NCBI GenBank assembly: GCA_030430125.1
Contig: JAUIGA010000096.1
Location: 1-9,792, forward strand
DNA: 9,792 nucleotides
Origin: Chloroflexia bacterium
GTDB taxonomy: Bacteria; Chloroflexota; Chloroflexia; Thermomicrobiales; UBA6265
Direction of reading: 5' to 3'
Shown: in pieces, positions 6,502-9,792 of the stretch
How positions within the stretch are numbered: the stretch's first letter is position 1
Layout of the letters: every line of letters begins with the position of its first letter
Notes under the pieces: generated by a model
Databases searched by the model: none
Seen by the model: only the letters and a program-made list of their open reading frames with translations
What the model was told of the DNA's origin: nothing
Program-made: the position numbers and the translations under genes

Positions 6502-8208
6502 ATGGGGATCGACACCCGCTTCAACCGATGGCGACATCGCATTCAGGTGGCCCAAGGTAGCGAGCCGGCCGACCTCGTCCTCTCCGGCGCGCGCGTCCTC
6601 AACGTCTTCACCCAGCAACTGGTGGAGGCCGACGTCGCCATTGCCGGCGGGATGATTGCCGGTGTTGGCGCGTACCCTCGATCAAAGGAGCGTGTGGCGC
6701 TCCCCGGCGCCGTGATCGCGCCGTCATTCATCGACGCCCACATGCACATCGAGAGCACCATGCTGTGGGTGCCGGAATTCGCTCGTGCCGTCGTGCCGCA
6801 TGGTACGGGCGCCGTCATCGCCGATCCGCACGAGATCGCGAATGTGGCCGGCCTCGCCGGGATTGATGCGATGCGCTCCGCCGCTGCGAGGGTACCGTTG
6901 ACGATTCGCTGGACAGCGCCGTCCTGCGTTCCCGCCAGTCCGATGGAGAGCCCGGGGTTCACGCTTGTGGCGGAGGACATTGCCAGCATGCTGGCATGGC
7001 CGGAATGCGCCGGTCTCGGCGAGATGATGAACGTCCCGGCGGTCCTGGCCGGCGGCCGCGAGGTATTCGACAAACTCGACGCCGCGCGTCACCTGCCGCG
7101 AGATGGACACAGCCCTGGGCTGCTTGGGGATTCCGTCCGCGCCTACGCGGGTGCCGGCCCGGGCTCCGATCACGAGTCGACGACGCTCGACGAGGCACGA
7201 GGCAAGCTCGAAGCCGGCATGATGCTCATGCTTCGGCAGGGCTCGTCCGAGCGAAACGTTCTCGACTTGCTCCCGCTGGTCGATGACGCCACCTGGCGAC
7301 GATGCTGTTTCGCCTCGGACGACCGCGACGCCCACGACCTGCTCCACAACGGCCATGTGGACGACATCCTCCGCGTGGTCATCGCAGCCGGTCTCGACCC
7401 GATTCGCGCCATCACCATGGCGACCTGGAATGCGGCCCAATACTGGCGCATGTGGCAGGCGGGGGCCATAGCACCGGGGTACGATGCCAATCTCGTCGTG
7501 CTCGATGGCGACCTGTCCAGCCTCGCCGTCCGGGAAACCTGGTTTCAGGGGCAACGGGTTGCTCAAAGCGGCGCGATGACTGTCCCGATCGAGTCAGCGT
7601 CTCCTCCCCCGCAACTCTCGACATCGGTTCGCGTCGCGCCGGTGCATCTTTCGGACCTGCGCCTGCCCGCGAACGAGGCACAGCGCGCCGTCGGGCTTGT
7701 CCCGGACCAGATCGTGACAGACATCATCAAGATCGAGCCAACCACGGTTGATGGCTGGGCCGTTGCGGATCCAGATCGGGATTTGATCAAGCTGGCCTGT
7801 GTCGAACGCCACCACCAGACCGGGCGTGTGGGCGTCGGTCTGGTGCAGGGCCTCGGCCTGAAACGGGGGGCGATTGCCGGATCGATCGGTCATGACGCGC
7901 ACAACATCATGGCCGCCGGTGCCAGCGACCTCGACCTCCTCGCAGCGATAGCGACCGTCGCCGACATGCAGGGAGGGCTCGCGGTCATCGCCGATGGAGA
8001 GGTGCTGGCAACACTTGCGCTGCCGGTCGGCGGTCTCATGTCCGACCTCCCGCTCGCCGACGTCGCGCAGGGCTACGCGGAGGTGGAGCAGGCGGCACGC
8101 TCACTGGGTGCTTCGGTCGCGTCGCCGTTTGGCCAGCTTGCCTTCCTTGGACTGTCGGTCATCCCGGCGGCCCGCGTGACCGATCGAGGATTTCTCGGCA
8201 TCGAATGA
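6502..8208 (+). CDS. ade: Adenine deaminase
   Basis: Hydrolyses adenine to hypoxanthine and ammonia in purine salvage or catabolism; cytoplasmic, amidohydrolase superfamily with a binuclear metal centre. At 568 residues it is full length (family about 570-590). Family motifs are intact: metal-binding HMHIEST at residues 80-86, ADPHEIANV (107-115), GLGEMMN (171-177), DGHSPGL (201-207), HES (224-226), the SDDR metal/catalytic aspartate segment (272-275), and APGYDANLVVLDGD (324-337), which closes the amidohydrolase domain. The C-terminal AdeC-specific domain has LACVERHHQTGRVGVGLVQGLGLKRGAIAG (431-460) and GHDAHNIMAAG (463-473), ending in QLAFLGLSVIPAARVT. AGGGAG (6488-6493) is 8 nt before the ATG. 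It follows the unknown gene by 21 nt. No defect is seen; assignment is confident. Confidence 0.96.
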   Translation: MGIDTRFNRWRHRIQVAQGSEPADLVLSGARVLNVFTQQLVEADVAIAGGMIAGVGAYPRSKERVALPGAVIAPSFIDAHMHIESTMLWVPEFARAVVPHGTGAVIADPHEIANVAGLAGIDAMRSAAARVPLTIRWTAPSCVPASPMESPGFTLVAEDIASMLAWPECAGLGEMMNVPAVLAGGREVFDKLDAARHLPRDGHSPGLLGDSVRAYAGAGPGSDHESTTLDEARGKLEAGMMLMLRQGSSERNVLDLLPLVDDATWRRCCFASDDRDAHDLLHNGHVDDILRVVIAAGLDPIRAITMATWNAAQYWRMWQAGAIAPGYDANLVVLDGDLSSLAVRETWFQGQRVAQSGAMTVPIESASPPPQLSTSVRVAPVHLSDLRLPANEAQRAVGLVPDQIVTDIIKIEPTTVDGWAVADPDRDLIKLACVERHHQTGRVGVGLVQGLGLKRGAIAGSIGHDAHNIMAAGASDLDLLAAIATVADMQGGLAVIADGEVLATLALPVGGLMSDLPLADVAQGYAEVEQAARSLGASVASPFGQLAFLGLSVIPAARVTDRGFLGIE

Positions 8209-8249
8209 CCTGGCACTTGGGTCCCGCCTCGACGCGTGCCTCTCGCATT

Positions 8250-8277
8250 TTGCCGCACTTCGTGTCAGTGATACACT
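8250..8277 (+). promoter_or_regulatory. Putative nadB promoter with overlapping inverted repeat
   Basis: TTGCCG (8250-8255) and TACACT (8272-8277), each four of six matches to sigma-70 consensus, are 16 nt apart. The predicted transcript starts near 8284, about 55 nt before the nadB start. A short inverted repeat, AGTG-ATA-CACT (8267-8277), covers the -10 and lies within GTGT...ACAC (8262-8276), so a repressor could bind there. NAD synthesis genes are known to be controlled by regulators such as NrtR, NiaR or NadQ; I cannot match this site to any of them. Confidence 0.4.
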
Positions 8278-8326
8278 AAGCCATCGACCTGACGACGGTC
8301 CTCCCTGTGGATTCCCGGCAATCACC

Positions 8327-8330
8327 GGAG
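8327..8330 (+). promoter_or_regulatory. Ribosome-binding site pointing to an ATT start for nadB
   Basis: GGAG is followed by an 8-nt spacer and ATT at 8339. No ATG, GTG, TTG or CTG occurs in the nadB frame within normal distance of it. The first conventional initiator in frame is GTG at 8390, which has no ribosome-binding site. Confidence 0.5.
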
Positions 8331-8338
8331 TACTCACC

Positions 8339-9792
8339 ATTACTACCTCCCCTAACGGCCACGGCGCTACCGTCAACCCCTCGAACACCGTGGTTGACAT
8401 CCTGATAGCAGGCGCCGGCATCGCCGGCCTGACGTTCGCCCTGAGCCTGCCGTTTCGCGCACGGATCCTTCTCGTCACGAAGGGTGTGCTGGGCGAAAGC
8501 AACACGCGCTACGCGCAAGGCGGGTTGGCCGCCGCGATCGACGACGCCGACGACCCGGACCTCCACCTGCAGGACACCATCGCCGCCGGTGCCGGTCTGG
8601 TCGCCACCGACGCCGCCCGGACCCTCGTCACCCACGCCCGGGAATCGGTGGAGTGGCTCATTGCCCACGGCACGCGGTTCGACCACGATCACGGTCGGCT
8701 GGCGCTGGGAAAGGAAGGCGCGCACAGCCGATCCCGCGTCCTGCACGCCGGCGGTGATGCCACCGGCGCGGAGATCGAGCGCGCACTCGTCAGCGAGATC
8801 GCGACCAGGCACGACCTCAGCGTCCTCGAACACACCGCGATCACGGACCTTCGTGTCCAGGGTGGACGATGCACCGGCGCAACGGTGGTCGACGTCACCA
8901 CCGGCAGCAGGACGACGATTGGCGCCTCGGTCGCGGTCCTTGCGCTCGGTGGAGCCGGGCAGCTCTGGGCGGTCACATCGAACCCCGCGGGGGCAACGGG
9001 CGACGGCATCGCTATCGCGCTGCGAGCTGGCGCGCAACTGGCCGATCTTGAGTTCACCCAATTCCACCCGACTGTGCTCGATGCCCCCGGTCACGAGCCG
9101 TTCCTCATCTCGGAAGCGGTCCGCGGGGACGGAGCATGGCTTCGCAATGACGACGGCGAGCGGTTCATGGTACCGCTCGACCCGCGCGCGGAGCTTGCGC
9201 CGCGGGACATCGTCGCCCGCGCCATCCAGGCGCAGCGCGCTGGCGGCAGCCGGGTATGGCTCGATCTGCGCCACCTCGACCCAATCTTCGTGCGACGCCG
9301 GTTCCCGACCATCGACCAGCGACTGGGCAGCATCGGCATCGACATGGCAGCCGATCTCATTCCGGTCGCTCCGGCGGCGCACTACTTCATGGGCGGCATC
9401 GCCGCGACCCCACACGGACACACGTCGATCCCGGGGCTGCTCGCCATCGGCGAAGTCAGTTGCACCGGCGTCCACGGTGCGAACCGCCTGGCCAGCAACT
9501 CCCTGCTGGAAGGACTCGTGTTCGGTCGCCTCGCCGCTCAGGCACTCTCACCATCGGATATGGTCGGTTTCATCGACCCGCCTCGTGCGGCAAATGGGAC
9601 CGTGGAAACCACCACGCGCAGCGAGCTGGAAGCCCTCCGTCGCAGGATTCGGGAGATCATGCGGGACGACGTTGCCGTTGTCCGATCCGCGGACTCACTG
9701 GATCGCGCCATCAAGGCGCTCAACGAGATCGACGCGGAACCAGCCCTGCGCATCGATTCGCTCCCGGCATTTGCCGTCCGCAACATGCTGGA
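8339..9792 (+). CDS. nadB: L-aspartate oxidase NadB (3' end beyond the window)
   Basis: FAD-dependent oxidation of L-aspartate to iminoaspartate, which NadA condenses with dihydroxyacetone phosphate to quinolinate: the first step of de novo NAD synthesis. About 484 codons are present and the frame is still open at the right edge; NadB is usually about 530-540 residues, so roughly the last 50 are missing. Counting from ATT: FAD-binding GAGIAG (25-30), YAQGGLAAA (58-66), KEGAHSRSRVLHAGGDATG (125-143), LEFTQFHPT (237-245, His243), RAELAPRDIVARAI with Arg289, and PAAHYFMGGI with His348. These match the active-site motifs around E. coli His244, Arg290 and His351. HGANRLASNSLLEGLVFG closes the flavin domain and the helical C-terminal domain follows. 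The start is uncertain: ATT at 8339 has GGAG at 8-nt spacing, while GTG at 8390 lies at the edge of the Rossmann fold without one. A nadA/nadC neighbour beyond the edge would be usual. Confidence 0.93.
   Translation, partial: MTTSPNGHGATVNPSNTVVDILIAGAGIAGLTFALSLPFRARILLVTKGVLGESNTRYAQGGLAAAIDDADDPDLHLQDTIAAGAGLVATDAARTLVTHARESVEWLIAHGTRFDHDHGRLALGKEGAHSRSRVLHAGGDATGAEIERALVSEIATRHDLSVLEHTAITDLRVQGGRCTGATVVDVTTGSRTTIGASVAVLALGGAGQLWAVTSNPAGATGDGIAIALRAGAQLADLEFTQFHPTVLDAPGHEPFLISEAVRGDGAWLRNDDGERFMVPLDPRAELAPRDIVARAIQAQRAGGSRVWLDLRHLDPIFVRRRFPTIDQRLGSIGIDMAADLIPVAPAAHYFMGGIAATPHGHTSIPGLLAIGEVSCTGVHGANRLASNSLLEGLVFGRLAAQALSPSDMVGFIDPPRAANGTVETTTRSELEALRRRIREIMRDDVAVVRSADSLDRAIKALNEIDAEPALRIDSLPAFAVRNML

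Larger units (their letters stand above)
8209..8338 (+). other. Gap between adenine deaminase and nadB
   Basis: This 130-nt non-coding gap holds a putative nadB promoter and ribosome-binding site (listed separately). Just after the ade stop, GGCAC (8212-8216) can pair with GTGCC (8236-8240) across a 19-nt loop, with TTTT following at 8248-8251. That is at best a poor terminator for ade. Confidence 0.4.

Noticed and set aside
8276..9475. 399-codon minus-strand open frame opposite nadB
   Set aside because: It is the same codon-aligned antisense effect; the plus strand holds clear NadB motifs throughout.
1..9792. Mobile elements, CRISPR, tRNA/rRNA, defence or secondary-metabolite system
   Set aside because: Reading both strands shows no transposase, terminal repeats, spaced direct repeats, RNA gene or cassette of unknown genes; almost all of the window is explained by transport, purine salvage and NAD genes.

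Overview
This is GC-rich bacterial chromosomal DNA with ordinary, densely packed metabolic genes. I see no tRNA, rRNA, CRISPR array, insertion sequence, phage gene or toxin/defence gene. The substrate-binding protein opens with a long charged stretch, an 'AGEIDRRTF' twin-arginine motif and a D/A/T/P/G-rich linker. That style is familiar from Thermomicrobia/Sphaerobacter-type Chloroflexota, so I suspect that group. This is an inference from signal-peptide style and codon use, not a phylogenetic result.

Left two thirds (272-5856, minus strand): a complete five-gene branched-chain-amino-acid-type (HAAT/Liv) ABC importer operon. Read in the direction of transcription it runs: a good sigma-70-like promoter (5828-5856); a leader of about 165 nt that can form alternative hairpins; the substrate-binding protein (4264-5652); a strong hairpin 10 nt after its stop (4223-4253); livH permease (3137-4126); livM permease (1916-3115); livG ATPase (979-1896); and livF ATPase (272-982), whose start overlaps the livG stop as ATGA. 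The binding protein captures the solute outside the cell, LivH/LivM form the membrane path, and LivG/LivF hydrolyse ATP. The hairpin after the first gene fits the usual excess of binding protein over membrane components. Bases 1-271 hold no gene I can support.

Right third (5989-9792, plus strand): a divergent group. A 163-residue protein of unknown function (GTG start at 5989) lies 21 nt before a full-length adenine deaminase (6502-8208), probably as one operon. After a 130-nt gap with a possible promoter comes nadB, L-aspartate oxidase, the first step of de novo NAD synthesis. It runs off the right edge and appears to start at a rare ATT codon (8339).

Nothing here is a clearly new system. 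The items most worth checking are the nadB start codon, the alternative structures in the liv leader, the strand-specific hairpin after the binding-protein gene, and the unknown protein paired with adenine deaminase.
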